64,000 bases of DNA from assembly GCF_001014645.1 (NCBI RefSeq), contig NZ_LASZ01000006.1:124001-188000 (forward strand), read 5' to 3'. A program made the translations under genes and the position numbers. Shown here in pieces: positions 1-9,045 of this stretch. Source of the DNA: Luteimonas sp. FCS-9 (lineage in GTDB: Bacteria; Pseudomonadota; Gammaproteobacteria; Xanthomonadales; Xanthomonadaceae). Numbering within the stretch: the stretch's first letter is position 1; every line of letters begins with the position of its first letter. Under the pieces are notes generated by a model. It had not been told where the DNA came from and did no database searches. It saw nothing but the letters and a program-made list of their open reading frames with translations.

Positions 1-540
1 GGCGACTGGGGTGGCAAGCCGCTCGAGGACCTGCAGAAGGGCTGGGCGGCCGCGCAGGACAAGTACGCTTTCCTCGACGGCGACCGCGCCTGCGCACTGG
101 GCGCCAGCTATGGCGGCTACATGATCAACTGGATCGCCGGCAACTGGTTCGAGCGCGGCGGGCGATCGCCGTGGAAGTGCCTGGTCAACCACGATGGCGT
201 GTTCGACACCCGCTCGATGGGCTACGTGACCGAGGAGCTGTGGTTCACCGAATGGGAGAACAAGGGCACGCCGTTCGACCAGCCGAAGAATTACGAGCGC
301 TTCAATCCGGTCAACCACGTCGCCAACTGGAAGGTGCCGATGCTGGTGGTACAGGGCGAGAAGGACTACCGCGTGCCGGTGGACCAGGGGCTGTCGACGT
401 TCACCGCGCTGCAGCGCAAGGGCATCGAGTCCAAGCTGCTGTACTTCCCCGACGAGAACCACTGGGTGCTCCAGCCGCACAACAGCGTGCTGTGGCACGA
501 CACCGTCAACGACTGGCTCAAGCAGCACATCGGCCAGTAG
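1..540 (+). CDS. S9 family (prolyl oligopeptidase-type) peptidase, C-terminal part
   Basis: This is the C-terminal 179 codons of a serine peptidase whose 5' part lies outside the window. The reading frame is open from base 1. The alpha/beta-hydrolase triad is visible: nucleophile Ser in GASYGGYM (codon 106-108), Asp in the VVQGEKDYRVP stretch (codon 364-366) and His in DENHWV (codon 460-462). This is the usual order and spacing of S9 prolyl oligopeptidase/dipeptidyl-peptidase catalytic domains, which cleave short peptides. Whether the full protein has a beta-propeller and a signal peptide cannot be seen. A 12-bp hairpin follows the stop codon. Confidence 0.9.
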   Translation, partial: GDWGGKPLEDLQKGWAAAQDKYAFLDGDRACALGASYGGYMINWIAGNWFERGGRSPWKCLVNHDGVFDTRSMGYVTEELWFTEWENKGTPFDQPKNYERFNPVNHVANWKVPMLVVQGEKDYRVPVDQGLSTFTALQRKGIESKLLYFPDENHWVLQPHNSVLWHDTVNDWLKQHIGQ

Positions 541-580
541 CGGCCGCTCGCCGCCGCATCCCCGCGAAGGCTCCCGCCCC

Positions 581-609
581 ATCGCGCCCGGCACGTCGCC
601 GGGCGCGAT
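581..609 (+). terminator. Hairpin after the S9 peptidase gene
   Basis: Perfect 12-bp inverted repeat (arms 581-592 and 598-609, 5-nt loop ACGTC) about 40 nt after the stop codon and before the next gene. There is no clear T-run, so it is a candidate terminator or a 3'-end-protecting hairpin. Confidence 0.5.
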
Positions 610-648
610 GCGCATCCCCCGATCCCGTTTACCCGAAGGGCCGACCGC

Positions 649-1908
649 ATGCCGATCGAAACCGCCGAACCCGCCACTGCGCTGATCACCAGCGACATCG
701 TCCTGTTCGGCCTGATCGCCGCGACGCTGGGCCTGATCTTCTGGCTGGCCAGCGGCCCGACGCCGTTCTGGAAGAAGTTCTTCACCTGGGTGCCGGCGCT
801 GCTGCTGTGCTACTTCGTGCCCGCGTTCTACAACACCGTCGGGTTGATCGACGGTGAGCACAACAGCCTCTACAACCCGATCGCCAGCCGCGTGCTGTTG
901 CCCGCGGCCCTGGTGCTGCTGACGCTGTCGATCGACCTCAAGGGCATCCTCAAGCTCGGGCCCAGGCTGCTGTTCGTGTTCGTCGCCGGCACCGTCGGTC
1001 TGGTGCTGGGCGCGATCGTCTCGTTCCAGGTCATGGAATGGGTGCACCCGCCGGCCGTCGCCGGCGACACCTGGAAGGGCATGGCGGCGCTGGCCGGCAG
1101 CTGGGTGGGCGGCGGCGCGAACATGGTCGCGATGCGCGAGGTCTACCAGGTCGATGCCACGCTGTTCGGCCAGTTCGCGGTGGTCGACGTCGCGATGGCC
1201 AGCGCCCTGATGGCGACGCTGCTGTTCCTGGCCAACCGCTCGGCGCAGATCGACGCGCGCTCGGGCGCCGACACGCGCGCGATCGACGAGATGAAGGCCA
1301 AGATGGCCGCGTTCGAGGCCGCCAACGCCCGCATCCCCACGCTCGCCGACCTGATGGTGCTTGTCGGCGTGGCGTTCGGCATCGTCGGCGCGGCGCATGC
1401 GATCGCCACGCCATTGGCGGCCTGGTTCGCCGCCAACGTCGAGAATGCCGCGCAGTACAGCCTCGACTCGGCCTTCGTGTGGGTGATCCTGATCGCCACG
1501 GCCGCGGGCCTGAGCCTGAGCTTCACGCGCGCGCGTAACCTGGAGAGCGCCGGCGCCTCGCGGCTGGGCACCGTGTTCCTGTACTTCCTGATCGCCTGCA
1601 TCGGCATGCAGATGGACTTCACCAAGCTGTTCGACCGGCTGGAGCTGATCGCGATCGGCGCGATCTGGATGGCGGTCCACGTGCTGGTGATCTGGGGCGC
1701 GGCGCGCCTGGTCAAGGCGCCGATGTTCTACATCGGCGTCGGCTCGATGGGCAACGTCGGCGCCGCCGCGTCGGCGCCGGTCATCGCGGCAGCCTTCCAT
1801 CCCACGCTCGCGCCGGTCGGCGTGCTGCTGGGCACCGTCGGCTACGCAACCGGCACGGTGATCGCCTATTTCGTCGGCCAGATCCTGCGGATGATGGCGG
1901 GGCAGTAG
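649..1908 (+). CDS. DUF819 family integral membrane protein
   Basis: A 419-residue protein made almost entirely of hydrophobic helices (about 10-12 predicted membrane segments), with one charged loop near residues 200-225. The pattern, including glycine-rich stretches such as AGSWVGGGANMVAMREVYQ and VGSMGNVGAAASAPVIAAA, is that of the DUF819/YjcL family. These proteins have an inverted-repeat transporter-like architecture and no established substrate. The start is preceded by GAAGGG at suitable spacing. It is probably transcribed alone, because a hairpin lies upstream and a REP block downstream. The family call is from recognition of the sequence pattern, and no substrate is proposed. Confidence 0.85.
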   Translation: MPIETAEPATALITSDIVLFGLIAATLGLIFWLASGPTPFWKKFFTWVPALLLCYFVPAFYNTVGLIDGEHNSLYNPIASRVLLPAALVLLTLSIDLKGILKLGPRLLFVFVAGTVGLVLGAIVSFQVMEWVHPPAVAGDTWKGMAALAGSWVGGGANMVAMREVYQVDATLFGQFAVVDVAMASALMATLLFLANRSAQIDARSGADTRAIDEMKAKMAAFEAANARIPTLADLMVLVGVAFGIVGAAHAIATPLAAWFAANVENAAQYSLDSAFVWVILIATAAGLSLSFTRARNLESAGASRLGTVFLYFLIACIGMQMDFTKLFDRLELIAIGAIWMAVHVLVIWGAARLVKAPMFYIGVGSMGNVGAAASAPVIAAAFHPTLAPVGVLLGTVGYATGTVIAYFVGQILRMMAGQ

Positions 1909-1953
1909 CCCGTCGAGGCGGGCGCGCGATCGGGGTGGTCTGCAGGCGCCCCA

Positions 1954-2141
1954 TCGCGCGCAAGCGCGCTCCTACGGGCCCGTTGCCGATATCGCAGCGC
2001 CCTCCCACGTAGGAGCGCGCTTGCGCGCGAACCGGGCCTTGCCGCGGAACCCGTCGCGCGCGAGCACGCTCCTACGGTTTTGCGGTGCTGCCCGTTGCCA
2101 ATATCGCAGCGCGACCCGTGTAGGCGCGCGCTTGCGCGCGA
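1954..2141. repeat. Cluster of four REP palindromes
   Basis: Four copies of a 22-nt REP (head GTAG, then GGAGCGCGC, a short loop, GCGCGCGA) lie at 1954-1975 (minus), 2009-2030 (plus), 2054-2075 (minus) and 2120-2141 (plus). They form two inverted pairs. A 20-nt sequence ending in ATATCGCAGCGC is also repeated, near 1980-2000 and 2092-2112. The stretch 1909-2266 between DUF819 and ybdD holds only these repeats and a terminator; no gene is seen. Confidence 0.9.
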
Positions 2142-2216
2142 ACTGGGCTTCGCCGTGAAATCCTCTCTCGCCAGTGCGCGCCACAGGAGACGGGCAGCGA
2201 CGGGGCGCACAGCAGA

Positions 2217-2244
2217 ACGGGCGGGACCGCGAGGTCCCGCCCGT
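2217..2244 (-). terminator. Terminator downstream of ybdD
   Basis: Perfect 12-bp stem (arms 2217-2228 and 2233-2244) with a GCGA or, read from the minus strand, TCGC tetraloop. It lies just beyond the stop of the cstA-ybdD transcription unit. The stem is very GC-rich but lacks an obvious T-tract. Confidence 0.6.
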
Positions 2245-2266
2245 CGTCGATGCATGCAACGGCCGA

Positions 2267-2506
2267 TCAGCAGCAGCGGAAGCCGCTGCGCCCGCCGAAG
2301 CGGGCCTCCTGGCGTTCGCGGAAGAACGTCTTGTAGTCCATCGGTTCGCGGTCGGGATGCTTTTCGAGTACGTGCCGGACGTAGTTGTCGTAGTCCGGCA
2401 CGCCGCAGCACAGCCGCGCGGTCTGCACGACCCGTCGCCACACGCGCTTGTGCGTGGCGAAGTAGTCGACCGGAACCAGCGCGCCGGCCATCAGCGCATC
2501 GCCCAA
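2267..2506 (-). CDS. ybdD: YbdD/YjiX family small protein (DUF466)
   Basis: A 79-residue protein with the family hallmarks GVPDYDNYVRH, HPDREPMDYKTFFRERQ and a C-terminal cysteine pair (GFRCC). YbdD/YjiX proteins are encoded beside CstA/BtsT carbon-starvation transporters and, in E. coli, are needed for full pyruvate uptake by the partner transporter. Here the start lies 13 nt after the cstA stop codon on the same strand, so the two are almost certainly co-transcribed and translationally linked. Length and sequence are typical. It is followed by a strong hairpin that should end the operon. Confidence 0.93.
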   Translation of the reverse strand: MGDALMAGALVPVDYFATHKRVWRRVVQTARLCCGVPDYDNYVRHVLEKHPDREPMDYKTFFRERQEARFGGRSGFRCC

Positions 2507-2519
2507 GTTGCGGCCCGCA

Positions 2520-4613
2520 TCACAGCCACGCCTTCTGCTGGTCGGGCGTGAGCTCGACGAACGGCGTCTCGCGCGCGGTCGGTGCCGCCTCGCGGCGCGC
2601 GCGCACGATCGCGCGGATCGCGAAGAACAGCGTGCTGAACACCACGAACAGGAACAGCGCCGTCAGGCCCGCGTTGACGTAGGCGTTGACGACGACCTGC
2701 TGCATCTGGCCGGCCGTCTTGGCTGCGCCCAGCAGCTCGCCGTTGGCCAGCGCCGCCTTGTAGTGGCTGGCCTGGGCGAGGAAGCCGACCGCCGGCTTGG
2801 GGTCGAACAGCTTGATCAGGCCGGCCGCGGTGGTGCAGATCAGCAGCCAGACGGTGGGCACGATCGTGACCCAGGCGTAGCGGTCCTTCTTCATCTTGAA
2901 CAGCACGACCGTGCACAGCAGCAGCGCGATGCCGGCGAGCATCTGGTTGGCGATGCCGAACAGCGGCCACAGCGTGTTGATGCCGCCCAGCGGATCGACC
3001 ACGCCCTGGTACAGGAAGTAGCCCCACAGGGCCACGCAGCCCGCGGTGCCGAGCGCGTTTGCCCCCCAGTTGTCGGTCTTGCGCAGCACCGGCACGAAGT
3101 TGCCCAGCAGGTCCTGCAGCATGAACCGCCCCGCCCGGGTGCCCGCGTCCACCGCGGTCAGGATGAACAACGCCTCGAACAGGATCGCGAAGTGGTACCA
3201 GAACGCCATCGCCGCCTCGCCGGTGAAGGGCAGGGCGTCGTGCAGGATCACCGCGATGCCCACCGCCAGCGTCGGCGCGCCGCCCGCGCGCGAGATGATC
3301 GTGTGCTCGCCGATCTGCTGGGCCTTGAGCTCCAGCGCCTCGGGCGTGATCACGAAGCCCATCTGGCTCACCGCCGCCGCCGCGCTCTGCACGTCGGTGC
3401 CGACGACCGCGGCCGGGCTGTTCATCGCGAAGTAGATGCCCGGATCGAGGATCGAGGCCGCGACCAGCGCCATGATCGCCACGAACGATTCCATCAGCAT
3501 GCCGCCGTAGCCGATGTAGCGGGCGTGCGTCTCGTTGGCGAGCAGCTTGGGCGTGGTGCCCGAGGAGATCAGCGCGTGGAAGCCCGACACCGCGCCGCAG
3601 GCGATCGTGATGAACAGGAACGGGAACAGGCCGCCCTTCCAGACCGGGCCGTCGCCGGTGGACGCGAACTCGGTCAGCGCCGGCATCTTCAGCGATGTGA
3701 CCTCGGGGCTGGCGATGACGATGCCGATCGCCAGCGCGACGATCACGCCGATCTTGAGGAACGTCGACAGGTAGTCGCGCGGCGCGAGCAGCAGCCACAC
3801 CGGCAGCGTCGCGGCGACGAAGCCGTAGCCGATCAGCATCCAGGTGATCTGGGTGCCGGTGAAGGTGAAGGCCGGGCCCCAGGTCGGGTGGGCGCCGACC
3901 TTGCCGCCCAGCCAGATCGCGCCCAGCAGCAGCACGATGCCGACCACCGAGATCTCGCCGATCCTGCCGGGGCGGATGTAGCGCATGTAGATGCCCATGA
4001 AGATCGCGATCGGCATCGTCGCGATCACCGTGAACATGCCCCACGGGCTTTCGGCCAGCGCCTTGACGACGATCATCGCCAGCACCGCCAGGATGATGAT
4101 CATGATCATGAAGGCGCCGAACAGCGCGATGGTGCCGGCGATCTGGCCCATCTCCTCGCGCACCAGGTCGCCGAGCGAGCGGCCGTTGCGTCGGCTGGAC
4201 ACGAACAGGACCATGAAGTCCTGCACCGCGCCGGCCAGTACCACGCCCACGATCAGCCACAGCATGCCGGGCAGGTAACCCATCTGCGCGGCCAGCACCG
4301 GGCCGACCAGCGGGCCGGCGCCGGCGATCGCGGCGAAGTGGTGGCCGAACAGCACGTGCTTGTTCGTCGGCACGTAGTCGAGGCCGTCGTTGTTGACGTG
4401 CGCTGGGGTCGCCCGCCGCACGTCGAGCCCCATGACGTTCTTGGCGATGTACAGGCTGTAGTAGCGGTAGGCGACCAAGTAGATCGACACCGCCGCGACG
4501 ACGATCCACAGCGCGCTGATCTGCTCGCCCTGGCGCAATGCGACGACGCCCATGCAGGCCGCGCCCAGCAGCGCGACAGCGCCCCAGACGACGTGGTTGA
4601 CGACACCCTTCAT
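2520..4613 (-). CDS. cstA: Carbon starvation protein A (CstA/BtsT peptide-pyruvate transporter)
   Basis: A 697-residue inner-membrane transporter close to the usual length of E. coli CstA (701). It begins with a membrane segment after a very short N-terminus and has about 16-18 hydrophobic helices. Typical family stretches are visible: GHHFAAIAGAGPLVGPVLAAQ near residue 90, FHALISSGTTPKLL, and the C-terminal LFGIANQMLAGIAL. CstA family members import pyruvate and peptides during carbon limitation. The gene is followed directly by its partner ybdD. Upstream (4614-4867) lies a divergent promoter region shared with the ExoD-like gene. In E. coli cstA is cAMP-CRP controlled; no convincing CRP site was identified here. 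Confidence 0.95.
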   Translation of the reverse strand: MKGVVNHVVWGAVALLGAACMGVVALRQGEQISALWIVVAAVSIYLVAYRYYSLYIAKNVMGLDVRRATPAHVNNDGLDYVPTNKHVLFGHHFAAIAGAGPLVGPVLAAQMGYLPGMLWLIVGVVLAGAVQDFMVLFVSSRRNGRSLGDLVREEMGQIAGTIALFGAFMIMIIILAVLAMIVVKALAESPWGMFTVIATMPIAIFMGIYMRYIRPGRIGEISVVGIVLLLGAIWLGGKVGAHPTWGPAFTFTGTQITWMLIGYGFVAATLPVWLLLAPRDYLSTFLKIGVIVALAIGIVIASPEVTSLKMPALTEFASTGDGPVWKGGLFPFLFITIACGAVSGFHALISSGTTPKLLANETHARYIGYGGMLMESFVAIMALVAASILDPGIYFAMNSPAAVVGTDVQSAAAAVSQMGFVITPEALELKAQQIGEHTIISRAGGAPTLAVGIAVILHDALPFTGEAAMAFWYHFAILFEALFILTAVDAGTRAGRFMLQDLLGNFVPVLRKTDNWGANALGTAGCVALWGYFLYQGVVDPLGGINTLWPLFGIANQMLAGIALLLCTVVLFKMKKDRYAWVTIVPTVWLLICTTAAGLIKLFDPKPAVGFLAQASHYKAALANGELLGAAKTAGQMQQVVVNAYVNAGLTALFLFVVFSTLFFAIRAIVRARREAAPTARETPFVELTPDQQKAWL

Positions 4614-4867
4614 AGCGATTCCCCGGGAAGACCGCGCACAGGGTCGCCTCGGCGGACGGCGCGGTCAATGCGCAGCAGCGCCGATCGGGGCGGGCGACCC
4701 TACGACTTTCGTATTAGGCCGCGCCGCCGACCGGGGTGAATGGCCGGGGCGACAACGCGGGCACCCTGCTAGGATGGCGCGCCTTCCGGTCCGGACCCCC
4801 GCCCAGTGACGACGATGCCGCCGCCCGCCCCGCGCCCGCCCGCAGGGCCCCGACCGGTCGCCACGCG

Positions 4868-5503
4868 ATGAATGCACAGATGGAGGCCTCGCTGCGCGAG
4901 CAGCTGCAGTCGCTGATCGCCGGCCTGCCCGACGGCGACGTCCAGGTCGGCCCGCTGGTCGACGAGCTCGGCGCGCAGGGCATGCTGCTGCTGGTGATCC
5001 TGCTGACGCTGGTGTTCCTGATCCCGGTCTCGATCCCCGGCGTGAGCACCGTGTTCGGCGCGGTGATCGTGCTGATCGGTGTGGCCCGGATGGCCGGACG
5101 CCCGCTGTGGCTGCCATCCGCGGTGCGCCGCCGCACGGTCCCGGCCGGCCGCATGCGTGGCGCGCTCGATGCCGGTCTCAGGTGGGTCCGCAGGCTCGAG
5201 CGCATCACCCGGCCCGGCCGCCTGGCCGGGCTGACCCACGGCCGCGGCATCGGTCTGTTCAACGACGCGGCGCTGATCCTGGGTGCGGTGCTGCTGATGG
5301 CGCCGTTCGGCTTCATCCCCTTCAGCAATACCGTGCCGGGCGTGGCGCTGATGTGCCTGGCGATCGGCCTGCTGCAGCGCGACGGCATGATGGTGCTGCT
5401 GGGCCACCTGGCCAACGTGCTGACGATCGTCTACTTCGCGATCCTGATCGGCGGCGGTGGGCTGGCGATCCGCGAGCTGTTCGCGCGGTTCTGGCCGGCG
5501 TAG
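4868..5503 (+). CDS. Exopolysaccharide synthesis protein ExoD family
   Basis: A 211-residue membrane protein of the ExoD type. A short cytoplasmic N-terminus is followed by hydrophobic segments around residues 40-75 and 130-205. Characteristic stretches are FLIPVSIPGVSTVFGAVIVL and, near the C-terminus, GFIPFSNTVPGVALMCLAIG with the LLQRDG motif. ExoD was named for a Rhizobium exopolysaccharide phenotype, and its molecular function is unclear. The ATG at 4868 is chosen over an upstream in-frame ATG (4736) because the added 44 residues are low-complexity and do not resemble the family. Confidence 0.85.
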   Translation: MNAQMEASLREQLQSLIAGLPDGDVQVGPLVDELGAQGMLLLVILLTLVFLIPVSIPGVSTVFGAVIVLIGVARMAGRPLWLPSAVRRRTVPAGRMRGALDAGLRWVRRLERITRPGRLAGLTHGRGIGLFNDAALILGAVLLMAPFGFIPFSNTVPGVALMCLAIGLLQRDGMMVLLGHLANVLTIVYFAILIGGGGLAIRELFARFWPA

Positions 5504-5517
5504 CCGCCCCCACCTCC

Positions 5518-5659
5518 GTAGGCGCGCGCGAAAACCTACCGTTCCCTGTAGGAGCGCGCTCGCGCGCGAAGGGCCCTTCGCGGCATCCCGGTCGCGCGCA
5601 AGCGCGCTCCTACGCGACGGGATTTCGCGGCAGTGCCCATCACGCGAACGCGCGCCTAC
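5518..5659. repeat. REP cluster between the exoD-like gene and corA
   Basis: Three REP-type elements: a degenerate single at 5518-5540, an inverted pair at 5548-5613 (GTAGGAGCGCGC head at each outer end), and a single minus-strand copy at 5640-5659. The GTAG head of the last copy contains the corA stop codon (TAG, 5658-5656 on the minus strand). Confidence 0.85.
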
Positions 5660-6669
5660 AGCCAGCCGGCCTTCTTGAACATCCGGTAGAGCAGCGCCAT
5701 GACGACCGCGATGCCGCCGATCAGCACCGGGTACGCGTAGCGCCCGTCGAGCTCGGGCATGTCGTGGAAGTTCATGCCGTACCAGCTGGTGATCAGCGTC
5801 GGCGCGGCGAGCAGCGCGGCCCAGGCGCCGAGTTTCTTGACGATCTCGCCCTGGGTCAGCGTCACCAGCGCCTGGTTGACCCCGAGCGCGGTGCCGAGCA
5901 TGTCGCGGATCGCGTCGACGGTCTCGTTGATGCGCGCCGAATGGTCGAGCACGTCGCGGATGTAGAGCTTCGTCTCGGCCGGCACCAGCGTCCCGGTGTT
6001 GCGCATCAGCTGCGAGAGCACGTCCTGCAGCGGCGTGACCGCGACCCGCATCCAGGTCAGTTCGCGCTTGAGCTCGTAGAGCCGGATCAGGATCCGGCGA
6101 TGGAACTGCGCGCTGACGATGTCGCGTTCGAGCGCATCGAGCGTGGTGCGGAAGTCGTCGACCACGGGCAGGTAGTTGTCGACGATCGCGTCGAGCACTG
6201 CGTACAGCGCCGCGGACGGTCCCATCGCCAACAGCGCGGGCTCGCGTTCCAGGCGCCGCCGCGCCGGCGCGTACGACAGCGACGCGCCGTGGCGCACGGT
6301 CACCAGGTAGCGCGGACCGAGGAACAGGTGGGTCTCGCCGTAGGCGATGCGCTCGTCGATCGCCTGCGCAGTGTTGGCGACGATGAACAGCGCGTCGCCG
6401 TAGGCCTCGATCTTCGGGCGCTGGTGCGCCTTGCCGGCGTCCTCGATCGCCAGGTCGTGCAGGTCGAACTCCGCCTGCAGGGTGGCCAGTACCGCCTGGT
6501 CGGGCTCGTACAGGCCGATCCAGGCGAAGCACGCCGGGTCCTCGGCGAGCGCCTCGCCGACGTCGGCGAGCGGGACGTCGCGCTTGCCCTGCGGCCCGTA
6601 GACCGCGCAGTTGACCACGCTCGGCGGATTGGACGGCGCGTCGCCGGGCGTCACGGGAGAGTCGCTCAT
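5656..6669 (-). CDS. corA: CorA family magnesium/cobalt transporter
   Basis: A 337-residue protein with the CorA layout: a cytoplasmic alpha/beta N-terminal domain, a long helix and two C-terminal membrane helices. The signature motif YGMNFHDMPEL (GMN) lies just after the first of these, and the C-terminus is positively charged (FKKAGWL). CorA is a homopentameric channel for Mg2+ and Co2+. The frame stays open upstream to 6762, but that extension is translated REP DNA. The ATG at 6669 (MSDSPV) is therefore the start. The stop codon TAG lies within the GTAG head of a REP element. Confidence 0.92.
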   Translation of the reverse strand: MSDSPVTPGDAPSNPPSVVNCAVYGPQGKRDVPLADVGEALAEDPACFAWIGLYEPDQAVLATLQAEFDLHDLAIEDAGKAHQRPKIEAYGDALFIVANTAQAIDERIAYGETHLFLGPRYLVTVRHGASLSYAPARRRLEREPALLAMGPSAALYAVLDAIVDNYLPVVDDFRTTLDALERDIVSAQFHRRILIRLYELKRELTWMRVAVTPLQDVLSQLMRNTGTLVPAETKLYIRDVLDHSARINETVDAIRDMLGTALGVNQALVTLTQGEIVKKLGAWAALLAAPTLITSWYGMNFHDMPELDGRYAYPVLIGGIAVVMALLYRMFKKAGWL

Positions 6670-6718
6670 CGGCGCATCGTCGGCGAAGTCCGGCGGCGCG
6701 ACAAGCACCGGCTTTTTC

Positions 6719-6783
6719 GTAGGAGCGCGCTCGCGCGCGAGGGCGTTTCCATGAAGGCCCATCGCGCGCGAGCGCGCTCCTAC
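6719..6783. repeat. REP inverted pair upstream of corA
   Basis: Two REPs in opposite orientation, with GTAGGAGCGCGC heads at 6719 and 6783, are separated by about 20 nt. They lie between the corA start and the 3' end of the GH97 gene and keep the corA frame open upstream. Confidence 0.9.
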
Positions 6784-6837
6784 GCGATCGCCCCGCGAGT
6801 GCCGTCAATCCGCGGCATGATCAATCCGCGATCGACG

Positions 6838-8877
6838 TCACTGCGCGACGAACCGCACCGCCTGCCCGCCGGCCGGTGCCAGGCGGACCGACAGCGTGTC
6901 GCCGGCACCGACCGCGCGCGACTCGATCACGATGTCGTGCGGGTCGTCGCGCCAGCCGGCGTTCGCGCCGTCGCGGTAGATCTGCGCGGTGTAGCGGCGG
7001 CCCGGCTCGAGGAAGTCCAGCGGCACCTCGACGGTGCGCGCGCTGTCGTCGGTGACCGCGCCCAGGTACCAGTCGTCGCCGCCGCGCGCGCGGCGCGCGA
7101 TCACCGCGTACTCGCCGACCTCGCCGGCCACCGCGCGGGTGTCCTCCCAGTCGACCGGCACGTCGCGGATGAACTGGAACGCCTCCGGACGCGCCTCGTA
7201 GTGCTCGAGCAAGTCGGCCGCCATCTGCAGCGGGCTGTAGATCACGACGTACAGCGCCAATTGCTTGGCCAGCGTGCTGGCCATCGGTTCGCCGGACTTG
7301 GTGTCCATGCCGAACACGCCGGGCGTGAAGTCCATCGGCCCGGCCAGCAGCCGCGTGTACACCAGCGTGGCCTCGTGCTCGGGCGGGTTGCCGGGATTGC
7401 CCCAGGCGTTGAACTCCATGCCGCGCGCGCCCTCGCGCGTGATCAGGTTCGGATACGTGCGGCGCAGCCCGGTGTCCTTGACCGGCTCGTGCGGGTTGAC
7501 CGCGATGCGGCGCCGGGCGGCCGCGTCGACGACGGTCTGGTGGTGGCGCACCATCGCCTGGCCTTCGTGCCAGGCGTAGCGCAGGCGGCCCTGCGCGTCG
7601 CGCACCTTGGCCTGGCCGGCATCGGCAACGTAGCCGGTCTTGACCGCGTGCACGCCCAGGCGCGCGTACAGGTCGAACGCGTCGTCGAGCTGCTGCTCGT
7701 AGTGCGCGGCGTTGCCCGAGGTCTCGTGGTGGCCGATCAGCATCACGCCCTTCTCGCGCGCGTAGCGCGTGACCTCGTCGAGATCGAAGTCGGGATAGGC
7801 ACGGGTGAAGCTGAAGTCCTCGCCGTTGCCGAACCACTCGCCGTCCCAGCCGAGGTTCCAGCCCTCGACCAGCACGCCCCCCAGGCCGTTGGCCGCGGCG
7901 AAGTCGATGTGGCGCTTGGCGTGCGCGGTGGTTGCGCCGTGCTTCGGGCCCGAGGCCCAGGTCTTGCGGTCGAGGTGCATCTCCCACCAGATGCCGACGT
8001 ACTTCATCGGCCGGATCCACGACACGTCGCCCAGCGCGTTGGGCGCGTTGAGGTTGAGGATCAGCCCCGACTCGACCAGGCCGCCGGCGCGCTCGGCGAT
8101 CTGGATCGTGCGCCACGGCGTGGCGAAGGGCGCGGCGACCTCGACCTTGGCCTCGCCGATGCCCGGCGTCAGCGCGGCCTTGAGCTTGCGGCCGTCGACG
8201 CGGGTCAGGTTCATGCCCGAGTAGTCGACCAGCGCCGCCTCGTGGATCGACAGGTGCAGGCCGTCGGCGGTGCGCAGCGTGATCGGGGTCTGCGCGTCGC
8301 CAACCTCTTCGATGGGCGTGCGGTGGTAGAGATATTCCTCGCGGTTCCATTCGAACGAGGGGATCCACCACGCGGTCGCCGCGTCGGCGACGACGAACTC
8401 GGTCAGCTCCTCGCTGATCGCCAGCCGGCGCAGGCCGGGCTGGTCGGGGAAGTCGTAGCGGAAGCCCACGCCGTCGTCGAACACGCGGAACACCACGTCG
8501 AAGCGACGCTTGGCGCCGCTGATCTCGGCGAGGGTGACGCGCAGTTCGTTGTGGTGGTCGCGCATGTGGCGGCGCTCGCCCCACGGCAGCTCCCAGGCCT
8601 CGTCGTGGCTGCGCGTGCGCTGGTCGACGATCGCGAGGTTGCGCTCGAACTTCGGCGCGTCGGCGAACAGCATGCCCAGGCGCGAGTCGGCGATGACCGG
8701 CCGGCCGGCGCGGCTGACGCGATAGCTCGCGCGGCCTTCGTTGTCGGTCGTGACCTCGACCGCGATCGTGGCGTCGGGCGAGGCGATGCGGGCGCTGGCG
8801 CGCGGTTCCGCGGCGGTTGCGGCGAGCGTGGCGAGCGGCAACAGCGCCGCCAGTAATCCGAGAAGACGGTTCGACAT
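6838..8877 (-). CDS. Glycoside hydrolase family 97 (SusB-like alpha-glucosidase/alpha-galactosidase)
   Basis: A 679-residue secreted enzyme. A signal peptide occupies residues 1-25 (LLGLLAALLPLATLAATAAA-like). It is followed by the GH97 N-terminal beta-sandwich (about 30-290), a TIM barrel (about 290-570) and a C-terminal beta-domain. GH97 landmarks are WWIPSFEWNREEYLYHRTP, KYVGIWWEMH, GVLVEGWNLGWDGEWFGNG, GHHETSGN and NPHEPVKDTG. The glutamates in HHET and HEP and in the ITREG stretch suggest the inverting SusB-type subgroup that releases glucose from alpha-glucans; this is inference from remembered family positions. The ATG at 8877 is used, and the signal peptide supports it. A palindrome shared with the maltodextrin locus lies about 80 nt upstream (8958-8969). 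Confidence 0.9.
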   Translation of the reverse strand: MSNRLLGLLAALLPLATLAATAAEPRASARIASPDATIAVEVTTDNEGRASYRVSRAGRPVIADSRLGMLFADAPKFERNLAIVDQRTRSHDEAWELPWGERRHMRDHHNELRVTLAEISGAKRRFDVVFRVFDDGVGFRYDFPDQPGLRRLAISEELTEFVVADAATAWWIPSFEWNREEYLYHRTPIEEVGDAQTPITLRTADGLHLSIHEAALVDYSGMNLTRVDGRKLKAALTPGIGEAKVEVAAPFATPWRTIQIAERAGGLVESGLILNLNAPNALGDVSWIRPMKYVGIWWEMHLDRKTWASGPKHGATTAHAKRHIDFAAANGLGGVLVEGWNLGWDGEWFGNGEDFSFTRAYPDFDLDEVTRYAREKGVMLIGHHETSGNAAHYEQQLDDAFDLYARLGVHAVKTGYVADAGQAKVRDAQGRLRYAWHEGQAMVRHHQTVVDAAARRRIAVNPHEPVKDTGLRRTYPNLITREGARGMEFNAWGNPGNPPEHEATLVYTRLLAGPMDFTPGVFGMDTKSGEPMASTLAKQLALYVVIYSPLQMAADLLEHYEARPEAFQFIRDVPVDWEDTRAVAGEVGEYAVIARRARGGDDWYLGAVTDDSARTVEVPLDFLEPGRRYTAQIYRDGANAGWRDDPHDIVIESRAVGAGDTLSVRLAPAGGQAVRFVAQ

Positions 8878-8957
8878 CGTGCGGCGCCCTCCCAGACGCG
8901 GTTCGTCGTGCGTGCGTGCGTCGGGATTCTTGCACGCCGGTTCCGCGACCTGCGGGC

Positions 8958-8969
8958 GCATACGTATGC
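8958..8969. promoter_or_regulatory. Candidate LacI-type operator upstream of the GH97 gene
   Basis: A perfect 12-bp palindrome GCATACGTATGC, followed by AG, about 80 nt upstream of the GH97 start. The 12-mer ATACGTATGCAG recurs in the divergent promoter region of the maltodextrin locus (54720-54731), which suggests a common regulator of alpha-glucan use. Confidence 0.55.
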
Positions 8970-9045
8970 AGCGGCGCAACGCCCCGCAGGCGCGCGCTCG
9001 TGCGAGAAGGCGCGCGGGCGCGTCCGATCGCGCGTCAGCGTGCGC

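Noticed and set aside
6670-6762. N-terminal extension of CorA to an upstream ATG
   Set aside because: The added 31 residues are translated REP DNA and are not found in CorA proteins. The ATG at 6669 gives normal length.
5107-8856. A 1249-codon plus-strand open frame across corA and GH97
   Set aside because: It is antisense to two recognised enzymes and runs through a REP cluster. The peptide has no family pattern.
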